Shown: positions 38,573 through 47,335 of the stretch, piece by piece
Layout: the number at the start of each line of letters is the position of its first letter
Numbering within the stretch: position 1 is the first letter of the stretch
Notes under the pieces: generated by a model
What the model saw: only the letters and a program-made list of their open reading frames with translations
Databases searched by the model: none
Told to the model about the DNA's origin: nothing
Program-made: the position numbers and the translations under genes
Assembly: GCF_003032475.1 (NCBI RefSeq)
Contig: NZ_CP028369.1
Coordinates: 9,486,001-9,550,000 of the forward strand
Length of the DNA stretch: 64,000 bases
Origin: Streptomyces sp. P3
GTDB lineage: Bacteria; Actinomycetota; Actinomycetes; Streptomycetales; Streptomycetaceae
Reading direction: 5' to 3'

Positions 38573-39040
38573 CTACGGCCCGCACACCGGCTGAAGCACG
38601 GCCAGAGTGCCGTTGGCCTGGCGCAGCGCCAGTTCCAGGGTGGCCGGCGTGTGCAGCGCACCGCTTCCGTCCGGCGGGACCAGCCACTCCAGGAACCGGG
38701 CGGCCCGGTAGGGCGGCGGCACCGCGACCCAGGAGCCCCGGCCGGCGTGCCGCAGTCCGGCGCCGATCCAGCGGCTGCCGGGGTCGGGCGGCAGGAAGAA
38801 GCCCACGCGGTGGGCGGCCGTGTCGACGAGCGTGGGCCCCGGGGTGGGCCGCGATGCCTGCCACAACAGGTCCAGGGTCAGCAGTCCCAGCCGGTCGGGC
38901 ACGCTCAGCACGTCCCAGTACCGGCCCGCTTCCAGCAGGGTGATCCCGTCGCCCTGGTCCCATTCCCGCTTGCACGACCGTGGATCCGTCGCGGCGGCGG
39001 CGAGCCACTCCACGCCGCGCATCCACATCGCGTCGATCAT
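38573..39040 (-). CDS. Unknown protein resembling primase/polymerase-like (PrimPol) N-domains
   Basis: A 155-residue protein from ATG 39040. The blocks GRYWDVLSVPDRLGLLTLDL, VGFFLPPDPGSRWIGAG and GSWVAVPPPYRA followed by WLVPPDG recall the bifunctional primase/polymerase-like proteins common in Streptomyces (WD-x-ISVP...G..VAAPP), but it is shorter and the catalytic acids are not clear. It may be a degenerate relative. No strong ribosome site is seen. An AT-rich inverted repeat lies about 75 bases upstream. Function unknown. Confidence 0.6.
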   Translation of the reverse strand: MIDAMWMRGVEWLAAAATDPRSCKREWDQGDGITLLEAGRYWDVLSVPDRLGLLTLDLLWQASRPTPGPTLVDTAAHRVGFFLPPDPGSRWIGAGLRHAGRGSWVAVPPPYRAARFLEWLVPPDGSGALHTPATLELALRQANGTLAVLQPVCGP

Positions 39041-39115
39041 GTCGGCATCGCATCGCTCATGTCGGCTCCGTACGACTCCACCGGCGACCGCGTGCCGCCC
39101 GGCCCATGCATGCTT

Positions 39116-39129
39116 GTAGATATTTCTAC
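39116..39129. promoter_or_regulatory. AT-rich inverted repeat
   Basis: GTAGA-TATT-TCTAC is a perfect five-pair inverted repeat in an otherwise GC-rich gap, upstream of the leftward gene starting at 39040. A -10-like or operator role is possible. The rest of the gap 39041-39328 holds only short GCGTGCGGC repeats (39255-39300). Confidence 0.35.
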
Positions 39130-39328
39130 GTGGCGGAAGGGGTGGCGGGCCCTGGCGATTCGGTCTGTTTCGTTCGAACCCCGCGCTGCTGTTCGACGGG
39201 CTCCGGGTCGGCACGGCTCCTTCGGCCCGCAGGCGGACGCCCTGGGCTCTTTCGCGTGCGGCGCGTGCGGCGCATTCACCGCGTGCGGCGCGTGCAAGGC
39301 ATGCAGGAAAGCCCGGCCGTCGGGGTCG

Positions 39329-39724
39329 TCACGTCCTTCCGGCGCCGCTCCGCGGGACGGGCAGCCCCGCACGGCTGTGGGGGACCGGCAGCGGCTGCTC
39401 CGACTGGCGCAGCTCGGCCAGCAGCTCGTTCTGTCCGGCCAGGAGTTCGGTGAGGATGCGACGGGCGGCCCGCAGCAGTTCGGCCACGTCGCCGCCCGCC
39501 AGCGCGTAGCTGACGGTCGAACCCTCCCGGATCGACACGACGATCCCCGACCGGCGCAACACCGCCAGCTGCTGGGACAGACTGGAGGGTTCGATCTCGA
39601 TCTCGGCGAGCAGGTCCCGCACGGCGACGGGACCGCCCTGCAGGAGTTCGAGGACCCTGATCCGCACGGGATGTCCGAGCATGCGGAAGAACTCGGCCTT
39701 GGCCTGGTAGAGGGGAACCTGCAT
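39329..39724 (-). CDS. ArsR/SmtB-family transcriptional regulator
   Basis: A 131-residue winged-helix protein. The core is FFRMLGHPVRIRVLELLQGG, the recognition helix PSSLSQQLAVLRRSGIVVSI, and the wing REGSTVSYALAG. The metal motif ELCVCDL is absent and no Cys cluster is seen, so it is probably not a classical metal sensor. The C-terminal helix (LAGQNELLAELRQSEQ) may dimerise. Start is ATG at 39724 with GGGAG about eleven bases upstream. A 24-bp imperfect palindrome about 155 bases upstream is a candidate operator. Confidence 0.88.
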   Translation of the reverse strand: MQVPLYQAKAEFFRMLGHPVRIRVLELLQGGPVAVRDLLAEIEIEPSSLSQQLAVLRRSGIVVSIREGSTVSYALAGGDVAELLRAARRILTELLAGQNELLAELRQSEQPLPVPHSRAGLPVPRSGAGRT

Positions 39725-39878
39725 GGGTCGCTCGCTCCCTGCCGTGTTCGGTGGGGTGGGGTCTCGAAGACGCGGCGGTCGCCCGGCCTTCCGTGCGCCG
39801 CCGCGCGCGACGTGCCGCGCCTCGATCCTGGTGGTTGCCGGCTCCGCACACCCGTGTGATGCGCTGATCTGGAAGTGT

Positions 39879-39902
39879 CGAGATGAAGACATCTTCAAGT
39901 CG
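39879..39902. promoter_or_regulatory. 24-bp imperfect palindrome, candidate ArsR operator
   Basis: The half CGAGATGAAGA (39879-39889) matches the complement of TCTTCAAGTCG (39892-39902) at 9 of 11 positions, around a central CA. The TGAA/TTCA core is typical of ArsR-family operators. It lies between the ArsR start and the end of the Roadblock gene. Confidence 0.5.
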
Positions 39903-39950
39903 AGGGTGTGCGAAACCGCGGCCGTCCGCCTGTGAGGTCCGGGCGTCCGG

Positions 39951-40325
39951 CTAGACCTCGAGCTCGGCCTCGATCCGCTTGAGCTGGTGGCGGGCCATCG
40001 CCAGGTTGGACCGTTCGCGGTCGAGCACCAGGTACATGAACAGGCCGCTGCCGCCGCGGCCCTTGAGCAGTCGGATGAGGTGGTACTGGTTCGCGAGGGT
40101 GATCAGGACGTCCTCGATCTCGCCCTTGAGTCCCAGGTGCTCCATGGTGCGCACCTTGGCGCGGATCACGTCGGTGTTCCCGGCCGCGGCGACGGTCAGG
40201 TCGAGATCCTTGCCTCCGCCGAGCGTGCCGAGTGCCATGCCGCTGGTGTAGTCCACGACGGCGACCCCCAATGCCCCCTCGATCGCGGTCATCGTCTCCT
40301 TCATCGAGATCTCCACGTTCGCCAT
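39951..40325 (-). CDS. Solitary Roadblock/LC7-like protein
   Basis: A 124-residue protein from ATG 40325, with AGGAGG six bases before it. [20 protein letters not shown] and [20 protein letters not shown], then [20 protein letters not shown] match the Roadblock fold seen in CvnB, but no cvnA, C or D lies with it. Very similar proteins are widespread in Streptomyces. It may modulate a GTPase encoded elsewhere, possibly the nearby conservon's CvnD. Confidence 0.8.
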   Translation of the reverse strand: MANVEISMKETMTAIEGALGVAVVDYTSGMALGTLGGGKDLDLTVAAAGNTDVIRAKVRTMEHLGLKGEIEDVLITLANQYHLIRLLKGRGGSGLFMYLVLDRERSNLAMARHQLKRIEAELEV

Positions 40326-40698
40326 GGCGCTCCTCCTGCCGGTTGCGCGGGTCCGGGCTCCTCCGGCTCCACTGGTGCACCGACCGTACGAAGGTCGTCC
40401 TCCTACCGGGTGACGTGCTCCGGGACTGGCCCAAGTGGCTTCGCAACGCGGAGGTCTCTGCGCGCAATCGATCGGACGGGCAAGGAAATTGTTCGGTTGC
40501 GTGGCGGGCGGTGGGAACGAGGGCTCGACGTCGATCGACACCCGGTCGCGACGGCCGCCGGGATTCGGTGCGCCGCCTGTGCCGCCCGGGGGGTGGCGCA
40601 CTCGCCCGCCCGAGTGCAGGATGTAGCCCTCATTGACAGGAATCCTGTTGATCGAATGCGCCGATCGTCGATTCCTCACCGCGAGGACGGAACAGACC
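40326..40698. promoter_or_regulatory. Divergent region between the Roadblock and esterase genes
   Basis: No gene is seen. ACAGGA-A-TCCTGT is a perfect palindrome at 40636-40648 and overlaps a TTGACA (40633-40638) that could be the -35 of the esterase gene, so a repressor could block it. I see no good matching -10. Confidence 0.45.
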
Positions 40699-41595
40699 AT
40701 GCCGCTCAGCCCCCGTATCCAGGCCAGGGCCGTCCAACTGCTGCTCGGCGGGGTGATGTCCCGCGTGCACCGGGACCTGCGCTTCTCCGACGTGCCCAGG
40801 AACACGCAGACGCTCCGGGTGGAGACCGGTGCCGGGCCGGTGACCTGCACCGTCTACCGGCCACCGGTCGTCACGGGCCCGCCCGCCCCCGTCTATGTCA
40901 ACTTCCACGGCGGCGGCTTCGTCGTGGCGCGGGCGGAGCAGGACGACCATCTGTGCCGCTCCATAGCCGCCACGGCGGGCTGCGTCGTGATCAACGTCGA
41001 CTACGCCGTCGCTCCGCAGCGGCCCTTCCCCGCCGCCGTCACCCAGGCCTACGACGTGACCGCGTGGGTCGCCGCGAACGGAGAGGAGCACGGCTGGGAC
41101 GGATCCCGGCTGGCCGTCGGCGGCCACAGCGCCGGCGCCAACCTGACCGCCGCGGTGTGCCGCACGGCCCGGGACCGCGGCGCCTTCTCGCCGCGCCTTC
41201 AGATCCTCGACTCCGCGCCGCTCGACATGGTCACCGACCCCGCGGCCAAGACGGCCCGCACGGCCAAGCCGCTGCTCACCCCGTGGCTCATGCGGGTGTT
41301 CCTCGGCGCCTACGTGCCCGATCCCGCCGATCGTGCCGACCCGCTCGTCTCGCCGGGCCTGGCCGACGACCTCGCCGGACTGCCGCCCGCCCTGGTCGTG
41401 GTCGCGGAGAACGACCGTCTCCGCGACGAGGGCGACGCCTATGCCAAGGCGCTGGAGGCCGCGGGGGTGCCCGTCACCCACCGTGTGTTCGCGGACGTCG
41501 ACCACTACTTCACCCACGTGGGCCCCGTGCCGGCCGGGAAGGAGGCCATCGCGCTGATGGCCGCCGCGCTGCGTACGGCGCTGGCCGCCGGCTGA
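40699..41595 (+). CDS. Alpha/beta hydrolase, hormone-sensitive lipase (HSL) family
   Basis: A 298-residue esterase. The oxyanion motif NFHGGGFVV near residue 70 and the nucleophile elbow VGGHSAGAN (Ser144) define the HSL family; ENDRLRDEG supplies the Asp and [10 protein letters not shown] the His. No signal peptide, so intracellular. Start is ATG at 40699 with GAGGA upstream; the frame is open to 40633 but lacks a good site there. Likely acts on short-chain esters. It converges on the LacI gene. Confidence 0.9.
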   Translation: MPLSPRIQARAVQLLLGGVMSRVHRDLRFSDVPRNTQTLRVETGAGPVTCTVYRPPVVTGPPAPVYVNFHGGGFVVARAEQDDHLCRSIAATAGCVVINVDYAVAPQRPFPAAVTQAYDVTAWVAANGEEHGWDGSRLAVGGHSAGANLTAAVCRTARDRGAFSPRLQILDSAPLDMVTDPAAKTARTAKPLLTPWLMRVFLGAYVPDPADRADPLVSPGLADDLAGLPPALVVVAENDRLRDEGDAYAKALEAAGVPVTHRVFADVDHYFTHVGPVPAGKEAIALMAAALRTALAAG

Positions 41596-41661
41596 CGCGA
41601 TTCAGGTTCGCCGGACGCCGAGCAGGACGGGTCGCCGGGACGTCGACGAGGGCCCGACCGG

Positions 41662-42792
41662 TCAGCGGGCGGTGCTCCGCCGCACGGGCGGGGGCGCGGT
41701 CGAGGCGCGGACCACGAGGTCGGACAGAGGGTCGCCGGCCGGCAGGGGTGGGGCGTCCGGGTTCTCGATGACGTGCACGAGACGTCTGAGGCCCTCCTGC
41801 GCCACGGCGTCGAACGGCTGCGGCACCGTGGTGAGGGGAGGCGTCACGAACGCGGCGACCGGGATGTCGTCGAAGCCGACGACGCTGACGTCCTGCGGCA
41901 CCCGGAGTCCGGCCTCGGTCAGGGCGCGGATCAGGCCGATCGCCATGTCGTCGTTGGCGGCGAACACCGCGGTGACGTCACCGTCCGCGGCGAGCGCACG
42001 GCCCGCCGCGTACCCTGAAGCGGCGGACCAGTCTCCCTGGATCACCGGCGGCACGGTCGCGCCGTGGGCCCTCAGCGTCGTCCGCCAGCCCTCCAGCCGG
42101 TCCCGCGCGGCGTACCAGCCTTGCGGACCGGCAAGATGATGGACCGTCACATGACCCAGCCGCAGCAGGTGTTCGGTGGCGACCCGGGCCATCCGGTCGG
42201 CGCCGTGTCCCGCGGTCAGCACGCTGGGGGCGTCGACGGGCGACGGCGCGCTGAGCACCAGCACCGGCACGTCGACGCGGAGGCGGGCGCCGGCCTGCTG
42301 CCGTCGCCCCTCGTCCGCTGCGCCCCGGCGGTCCGGCCGGCCCTGCGTGTCCTCGGCGTCCGAGCCGCCCCGCTCGTCGATCGGTTCCGAGATGACGATG
42401 CCGTCGACGCCCTGGTCGAGGAGCGAGCCGACGGCCCCCGCGACTCCGGCGGGATCGCCTTGCACCGTGTTGACCACGCGCAGGGCGTAACCGGCGTCCC
42501 TGACGGCCCGCTCGACGCCCATGAGCAGGGATGCGGGACCGTAGAGGGCGGTGCCCAGCGTCACCACGCCGATGGCCCGGGTCCGTCCGGAGGCCAGCGC
42601 CCGGGCGGCGTTGTTGCGCCGGTAGCCGAGTTCCTCGGCGGCTTCGAGGACGCGTCGGCGCACCTCCGCGGAGACGTACTGCTCGTCGTTGAAGACCCGC
42701 GAGACCGTCTTCTGGGAGACGCCGGCGAGGCGGGCCACGTCCACACTCCGTGGTGCCGCGGCGGCTGCGCCTCGTCCGGTCGCCCGCTGCAT
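41662..42792 (-). CDS. LacI-family transcriptional regulator
   Basis: A 376-residue repressor. The helix-turn-helix and hinge are VDVARLAGVSQKTVSRVFND and RRNNAARALASGRT; the periplasmic-binding-like core follows (AIGVVTLGTALYGPASLLMG, VFAANDDMAIGLIRAL, VSVVGFDDIPVAAF). Around residues 145-180 a hydrophilic, Arg/Asp/Gln-rich stretch is inserted before VDVPVLVLSAP, a place where relatives are shorter. Start is ATG at 42792 with AGGGGG five bases before it. Its targets could include the perfect LacI-type palindrome at 29696, but nothing proves it. Confidence 0.9.
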   Translation of the reverse strand: MQRATGRGAAAAAPRSVDVARLAGVSQKTVSRVFNDEQYVSAEVRRRVLEAAEELGYRRNNAARALASGRTRAIGVVTLGTALYGPASLLMGVERAVRDAGYALRVVNTVQGDPAGVAGAVGSLLDQGVDGIVISEPIDERGGSDAEDTQGRPDRRGAADEGRRQQAGARLRVDVPVLVLSAPSPVDAPSVLTAGHGADRMARVATEHLLRLGHVTVHHLAGPQGWYAARDRLEGWRTTLRAHGATVPPVIQGDWSAASGYAAGRALAADGDVTAVFAANDDMAIGLIRALTEAGLRVPQDVSVVGFDDIPVAAFVTPPLTTVPQPFDAVAQEGLRRLVHVIENPDAPPLPAGDPLSDLVVRASTAPPPVRRSTAR

Positions 42793-42900
42793 GATGTCCC
42801 CCTGTGGCCTTGGATGCGAACCGATGATGCCAGACCCGAGGCCCTGACCGGCGACGAGGCCCACCGGGTGCGCGCCGGGGAGACAAGCGCGGGGCGTGAG

Positions 42901-43479
42901 TCAGTTCTTCGGCAGCCACTTCTCCAGGGCGCCGATGAGTCGGTCGAGCGCGGGCTCGTCGGCGGAGCGGTCCGTCATGATGGTGCGGCCGTCGAACCGG
43001 AGGGCGTACTGGAACCTGTCGGCGGAGCCCCCGTCCCTCGTGAACGCGGGGATGTCGTCGAGCGCGGGGTCGCCGAGCAGTGTGCGTAGCTGCGTGAACT
43101 GCGCCGCGGTCGTGCGGCGCACCGCGGTGCTGCCCCTGTCGGTGGCACGGACGCTTCCGTCCCCTCGGAGCGTGACCTCCTGGTTCACTCCGGCGAAGCC
43201 GCCGCTGACGGTCATCACGACCAGCTTCTGGTCCGGGCCGGTGACGGGCACCGGCGAGGGACGCGCGGTCGCGGCAGCCGTTGTGGAAGGGGACGGGGAG
43301 GCGGGCGGGGAGGGTGCGGGTGGGGAGGGCGTGGGCGGTGCGGACGAAGAGGGGGCGGAGGACGTCACGGCGGACGCCGTGTGCGCCGGCTCCGCGTTGC
43401 GCCCGTCGTCTCCGGGCGAGCAGCCGACCAGGACCAGCACACCGGCCGCGCACATCGTCGCCGCGCTCCGAGCGAGCAC
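42901..43479 (-). CDS. Lipoprotein with emfourin-like (M4 protease inhibitor) domain
   Basis: A 192-residue lipoprotein: signal and lipobox (AAGVLVLVGC, lipidated Cys20), a long Pro/Ser/Thr/Ala linker (about 30-80), then a domain starting KLVVMTVSGGFAGVNQEVTL and ending RFQYALRFDGRTIMTD then LDRLIGALEKWLP. SGGFAG near the start, the DRFxY strand and length of about 105 match my memory of the protealysin-inhibitor (emfourin) family, which blocks M4 metalloproteases. The two M4 proteases in this window would be natural clients. GTG start at 43479. Confidence 0.7.
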   Translation of the reverse strand: MLARSAATMCAAGVLVLVGCSPGDDGRNAEPAHTASAVTSSAPSSSAPPTPSPPAPSPPASPSPSTTAAATARPSPVPVTGPDQKLVVMTVSGGFAGVNQEVTLRGDGSVRATDRGSTAVRRTTAAQFTQLRTLLGDPALDDIPAFTRDGGSADRFQYALRFDGRTIMTDRSADEPALDRLIGALEKWLPKN

Positions 43480-43674
43480 CCCGCACCCCCGTGTCTCGGC
43501 AGTCGAACAGTCGTCGTATCAAAGTGCCCGGAAGACGTCGAACGTAACCGGCCCGCCCTGTACGGGGACTTCACGCGCGCGCGGGTCCCGGGAGGCCGGC
43601 GGGGGACCGGGCGGGGCGGCCCGGCCGCGTCCTGGCTTGCGGCGGGGCCGGGGGAGCGGGCAGGGTCTTGTGCC

Positions 43675-44127
43675 GTGCCCACCTTGTTGATCGTCCACCA
43701 CACTCCCTCACCGCACTGCCAGACGTTGTTCGAGGCGGTGGTCGCGGGCGCGACGGCGCCCGAGATCGAGGGTGTACGCGTCGAACGGCGGGCGGCCCTC
43801 GCCGCGACCGCCTCCGACGTCCTGGCCGCCGACGCCTTCGTGCTGGGCACCCCGGCCAACCTCGGCTACATGTCGGGGGCGCTCAAGCACTTCTTCGACC
43901 AGGTCTACTATCCGTGCCTCGACGCCACCCGGGGCCGCCCCTTCGGCTACTACGTGCACGGCGGCAATGACGTGACCGGCGCGGTGCGCGGCATCGAGGC
44001 CGTCACCACGGGTCTGGGCTGGCGACGGGCGGCCGAGCCGGTCACCGTCACCGGGGAACCGGACAAGGCGCAGGTGTCGGCCTGCTGGGAACTGGGCGCG
44101 ACGGTGGCGGCCGGCCTGACGGTCTGA
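43675..44127 (+). CDS. Flavodoxin-like / NAD(P)H-dependent FMN reductase family protein
   Basis: A 150-residue protein with the flavodoxin fold: TLLIVHHTPSPHCQTLFEAV is the phosphate-binding region, DAFVLGTPANLGYMSGALKH the FMN loop, and FGYYVHGGNDVTGAVRGIEA the third strand. Members reduce flavins or quinones. Start is GTG at 43675 with AGGG about ten bases upstream. It converges on a secreted-protein gene and has no obvious partner. Confidence 0.82.
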   Translation: MPTLLIVHHTPSPHCQTLFEAVVAGATAPEIEGVRVERRAALAATASDVLAADAFVLGTPANLGYMSGALKHFFDQVYYPCLDATRGRPFGYYVHGGNDVTGAVRGIEAVTTGLGWRRAAEPVTVTGEPDKAQVSACWELGATVAAGLTV

Positions 44128-44176
44128 CCGGCCGCACCGGCGTCGTACGTCGGTGACCGCCGCGGCGAACTCGGTG

Positions 44177-44644
44177 TCAGTTCCACAGCGGGTAGGTCAC
44201 GACGCGTCCGAACTGATCCGGCCGGTCACCCGGGTAGGTCAGGGTGATCCGGCTGTAGTGCTGTACCCGGGGGTTCTTCTTCCACGGCTGCGGCCGGTCC
44301 AGCTTGACCCTGACGGCGTACCGGTGGAAGGTGCCCGCCGCACAGTAGGGGTCGCAGTCGTTGACGACGTTCACCCCGGTGGCCCGGGCCGAGCCGGATC
44401 CCCAACTGCGCCAGTGCAACGAGACCAGCCGGCTGTTGCCGTCGCCGCACGCCAGGAGGAAGCTGCCGGGCCGTACCCGGGCATGCTGGAAGCAGTCGAC
44501 CAGGACCGGCGCGGTGGCCTGGCGGACCGAGGCCGCGCGGGCCGCGGGCGGTGGCGCGGACGGAGTCGCCGCGGCCGACCCGACGGCCGCCGTGAGGCCG
44601 AGCGCCGCACAGAGCGTGACCGTTGTTCTCGTGGTGTGTCGCAT
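44177..44644 (-). CDS. Small secreted protein of unknown function
   Basis: A 155-residue protein with a Sec signal peptide (MRHTTRTTVTLCAALGLTAA, cleavage near 30). The mature part has five Cys, including DCFQHARVRPGSFLLACGDG and NDCDPYCAAGTFHRYAVRV, suggesting two disulfides. The pattern 'Cys ... GDGNSRLVSLHWRSWGS' occurs in several small Streptomyces exoproteins; no function is known. ATG at 44644 with GGGAG upstream. Confidence 0.75.
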   Translation of the reverse strand: MRHTTRTTVTLCAALGLTAAVGSAAATPSAPPPAARAASVRQATAPVLVDCFQHARVRPGSFLLACGDGNSRLVSLHWRSWGSGSARATGVNVVNDCDPYCAAGTFHRYAVRVKLDRPQPWKKNPRVQHYSRITLTYPGDRPDQFGRVVTYPLWN

Positions 44645-44897
44645 CGTGGCTCCCGCCCGCCCGCACCGGGGCCCGGCTCTGTGTGCCGCGCCCCGGTGAG
44701 GTGCGCTACCGACGCTACGGCGGGAAGCGGAGGAGGACCACTCGAACGGGTCAGCGCCGGCCCGGGTGCACACCCGGATGAGTCCGAGCGGGCCCGGGCG
44801 GGCGGCCGGACGAGCCGGTCCCGCGGGCTGACGGATCGAGCCGGTCTGCGGGCTGACGGGGTGAGCCGCACCGGGCGAGCCACGGGGCGGTCCGGAT

Positions 44898-47030
44898 TCA
44901 CGGGACGTCCGCCGACGCCCCGTGGACTTCCGTCGTACCGGCCGCGGTGCTCCGGGGGTCTCCCGTGCGGCCCTCCGGCACGATCACGACGACGTCGTCC
45001 CCCGCACCCCACAGCCGAGTCCGCCACTTGGGGGGATTGAGCAGGACGCCGTGGGCGGCAGGAGTTCCCCCGTGTTCGCGGGAGCGGTATCCGATCGCGC
45101 ACTCACCACGCTCGCGGGCGGCCGCCACGACCGCGGCGAAGGACGCCGGGCGCTCCGGAGGCACATAACGATGCGCGGGGCGCAGCCGCAGCGAGCTGCC
45201 GCCGGCGGTGAACAGTTCCTCGAACACGTCGGCCAGTTCTCCGTTCTGTGAGACCTGCGCCATCAGCAGACCGGTGAGCTGCCCGCCGACGACCGCCTCG
45301 GAGTCCGGTCCGAGCGCGGCCAGCGGCCGGTTGCGTTCGTCGGCGAGCTCGGCGACCACCGGCACCGCACGTCCGGACTCCTGCGCCAGGGAGCGGAGGA
45401 TCAGCAGGACCACCAGCGTGCGGTCGTCCGGCCGGTCGACGCCGCTCAGGGGATCCGGCTCCGGCCCGAGCACGACGATCCGGTCGTAGGAACCCGGCTC
45501 CAGGGCGCGCAACGCGGTGGGGCTGGTCGGGTCGGCGGTGCCGAAGGTCACCGCGAGCCCGTCGGCGGGTGCGGCATACGTGCGGGGTTCCGGCAGGGGC
45601 GGTGGCGGGTGCACCGGTTCCGCCGGATCGGTGGCGATGTGCAGCACCGAGCCCGGCCGCGCGCCGCGACGCAGCTGTTCGACGAGGTGCGGCCCTCGGT
45701 GGTTCCAGCCGAGCAGCAGGAACCGCGACGGCTCGGCCGCCTCGGCACCGCCCTCGGCCGGCGCCGGACGGGCCGCGGCTTCCCGGCCGTCGCCCCACCC
45801 CGCGGCCCCCTCCGCCCCGGCCACCGCCTCCGCGTCCCACCGCACGGCCTCGTCGTCCGGCGCGACCACGACGATGCGGTCCTCCGCGGCGATGACGGTG
45901 TCCGGGGACGGGTTGAGCAGGGTGGTGCCGTCGGGGCGCACCAGCCCGACCACGGCGGCCGTGACGCAGTCGAGCAGCACGTCGCCGAAGCGACGCCCCG
46001 AGCGTCCGTGATCGGAGACGAGGTGGAACTCCTCGCCGTCGAAGTCGAGCAGCTCCCGCAGCACCGGAGCCAGGCCGGGATGGAGTGCGGACCGGGCGAT
46101 CAGCTTGGCCGCGGTGCGGTCGGACTCCAGCACGAGGCCTCCCGCGCCCGCCGCGAGCCGGGCCGCCGTGCGATAGCGCTCGTCGCGGACGCAGGCGACG
46201 ACACGGGGACCCGCGTTCTCCCCGAGGGCGGCGCGCAGGGCCAGCAGCGTCCGGACGCTCTCGGCGTCCCCGGTGGCCGACGTGCCCGGCAGGACGAGCA
46301 CCGCGTGCGCCGTACGGGGGCTGACGGTGCCCAGTGCCTCGGGGTCGGCCGGGGAGCCGCTGCGGCAGATCAGACGGGTGGCGCGGGCGGGCCCGAGGAC
46401 GGCCGTCAGCGCTTCCTCCATCTCCGTCCGGTCGCGGTCGGCGAGTACCACGACCGCGCCCCACCGCCGGTGGGCGCGCGCCGCGATCAGCTCGGCGACC
46501 ACGGTGAACACCTGCTCCGACCAGCCGAGCACGACCGAGTGGCCGGCCTCCACCACCGTGGAGCGACCTCTGCGCAGCTCGACGATGCGCTCGGTGAGGC
46601 CGGTGGTGATCAGGCCGATGAGTGTCGACACGTACAGCAGGGCCACGAGGCCGAGCAGCACCGACAGCAGCATGCGCAGCGGCGCGCCGGTCACCGCGCC
46701 GAGCCGCAGGGTCTCGGCGCTGACCCGCCCCACCGCGGCCAGCCGGCCGGCCAGCGAAGCGGGCGAGGACGGGTCCGTCCACACCATCACCGCGCTCGCC
46801 GGAACGACGATCCCGAGGCAGGTGACGGCCAGCCACCCGACCAGCCTGCCCGTGCTGCGGGCCAGTGTGCTGTCGAACCGATAGCGCATCCGCTCCGTCA
46901 GCGAAGCCCGTGCCCGCCGCTGCCCTTCCAAGCCCGCCCCCCGTGATCCGCCGCCGACCGCCGTCGGCACCTGAACTCGCAGGGTGCGGCCCGCCGTGCC
47001 GCGACACGCCGTCACCGCGCCCGCGTTCAT
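44898..47030 (-). CDS. CASTOR/POLLUX-type ion-channel-related membrane protein
   Basis: A protein of up to 710 residues. Two membrane helices (about 63-81 LVGWLAVTCLGIVVPASAV and 118-142 LRMLLSVLLGLVALLYVSTL) flank a short pore-like loop; ERIVELRRGRSTVVEAGHSV leads into RCK-like Rossmann domains (HSVVLGWSEQVFTVVAELIA; second near residue 435, FLLLGWNHRGPHLVEQL). This is the layout of plant CASTOR/POLLUX channels and their bacterial relatives, which pass cations. The true start is unclear: ATG 47030 sits hard against GAAAGG, and downstream GTG codons are possible. Confidence 0.85.
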   Translation of the reverse strand: MNAGAVTACRGTAGRTLRVQVPTAVGGGSRGAGLEGQRRARASLTERMRYRFDSTLARSTGRLVGWLAVTCLGIVVPASAVMVWTDPSSPASLAGRLAAVGRVSAETLRLGAVTGAPLRMLLSVLLGLVALLYVSTLIGLITTGLTERIVELRRGRSTVVEAGHSVVLGWSEQVFTVVAELIAARAHRRWGAVVVLADRDRTEMEEALTAVLGPARATRLICRSGSPADPEALGTVSPRTAHAVLVLPGTSATGDAESVRTLLALRAALGENAGPRVVACVRDERYRTAARLAAGAGGLVLESDRTAAKLIARSALHPGLAPVLRELLDFDGEEFHLVSDHGRSGRRFGDVLLDCVTAAVVGLVRPDGTTLLNPSPDTVIAAEDRIVVVAPDDEAVRWDAEAVAGAEGAAGWGDGREAAARPAPAEGGAEAAEPSRFLLLGWNHRGPHLVEQLRRGARPGSVLHIATDPAEPVHPPPPLPEPRTYAAPADGLAVTFGTADPTSPTALRALEPGSYDRIVVLGPEPDPLSGVDRPDDRTLVVLLILRSLAQESGRAVPVVAELADERNRPLAALGPDSEAVVGGQLTGLLMAQVSQNGELADVFEELFTAGGSSLRLRPAHRYVPPERPASFAAVVAAARERGECAIGYRSREHGGTPAAHGVLLNPPKWRTRLWGAGDDVVVIVPEGRTGDPRSTAAGTTEVHGASADVP

Positions 47031-47135
47031 CCTTTCGGGGACACGCCGCCTCCACCGACGGCTGAAAACGTGCGCCGAGCAGGCCGAACCCCCAGCCGCT
47101 CATGGTCATTTCAAGCCGTTGTCTTGGCATTCCCA

Positions 47136-47147
47136 TGACAAACCTGT
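47136..47147 (+). promoter_or_regulatory. Element shared by the two M4 protease genes
   Basis: TGACAAACCTGT lies 189 bases before the protease start at 47336. The other M4 gene has TGACAAGCCTGT 183 bases before its start (25819-25830). The shared position and 11 of 12 identical bases suggest a common regulator or promoter element. Confidence 0.5.
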
Positions 47148-47335
47148 GCACCCGGTGCCACGCTGCTGCCGAAGTTCACCATTCCTTCACGTCCGCATCA
47201 CGCGGAGCACCCGTCACCCACCCCCCACCTCCTTCCACCCCCCAGTCGTGCAGCGCACCGGGCCGGCCTCATCCCGCCGGTCCGCCCCACCTCGGCCTCC
47301 ATCACCGGCCGGCCGTCGCACTGAAGGAGAATCCG

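Noticed and set aside
39041..39328. A His/Ala/Pro-repeat peptide (frame reading HAPHAVNAPHAPHAKEP) after the ArsR gene
   Set aside because: It arises from GCGTGCGGC DNA repeats in a frame offset from ArsR, with no start or ribosome site of its own.
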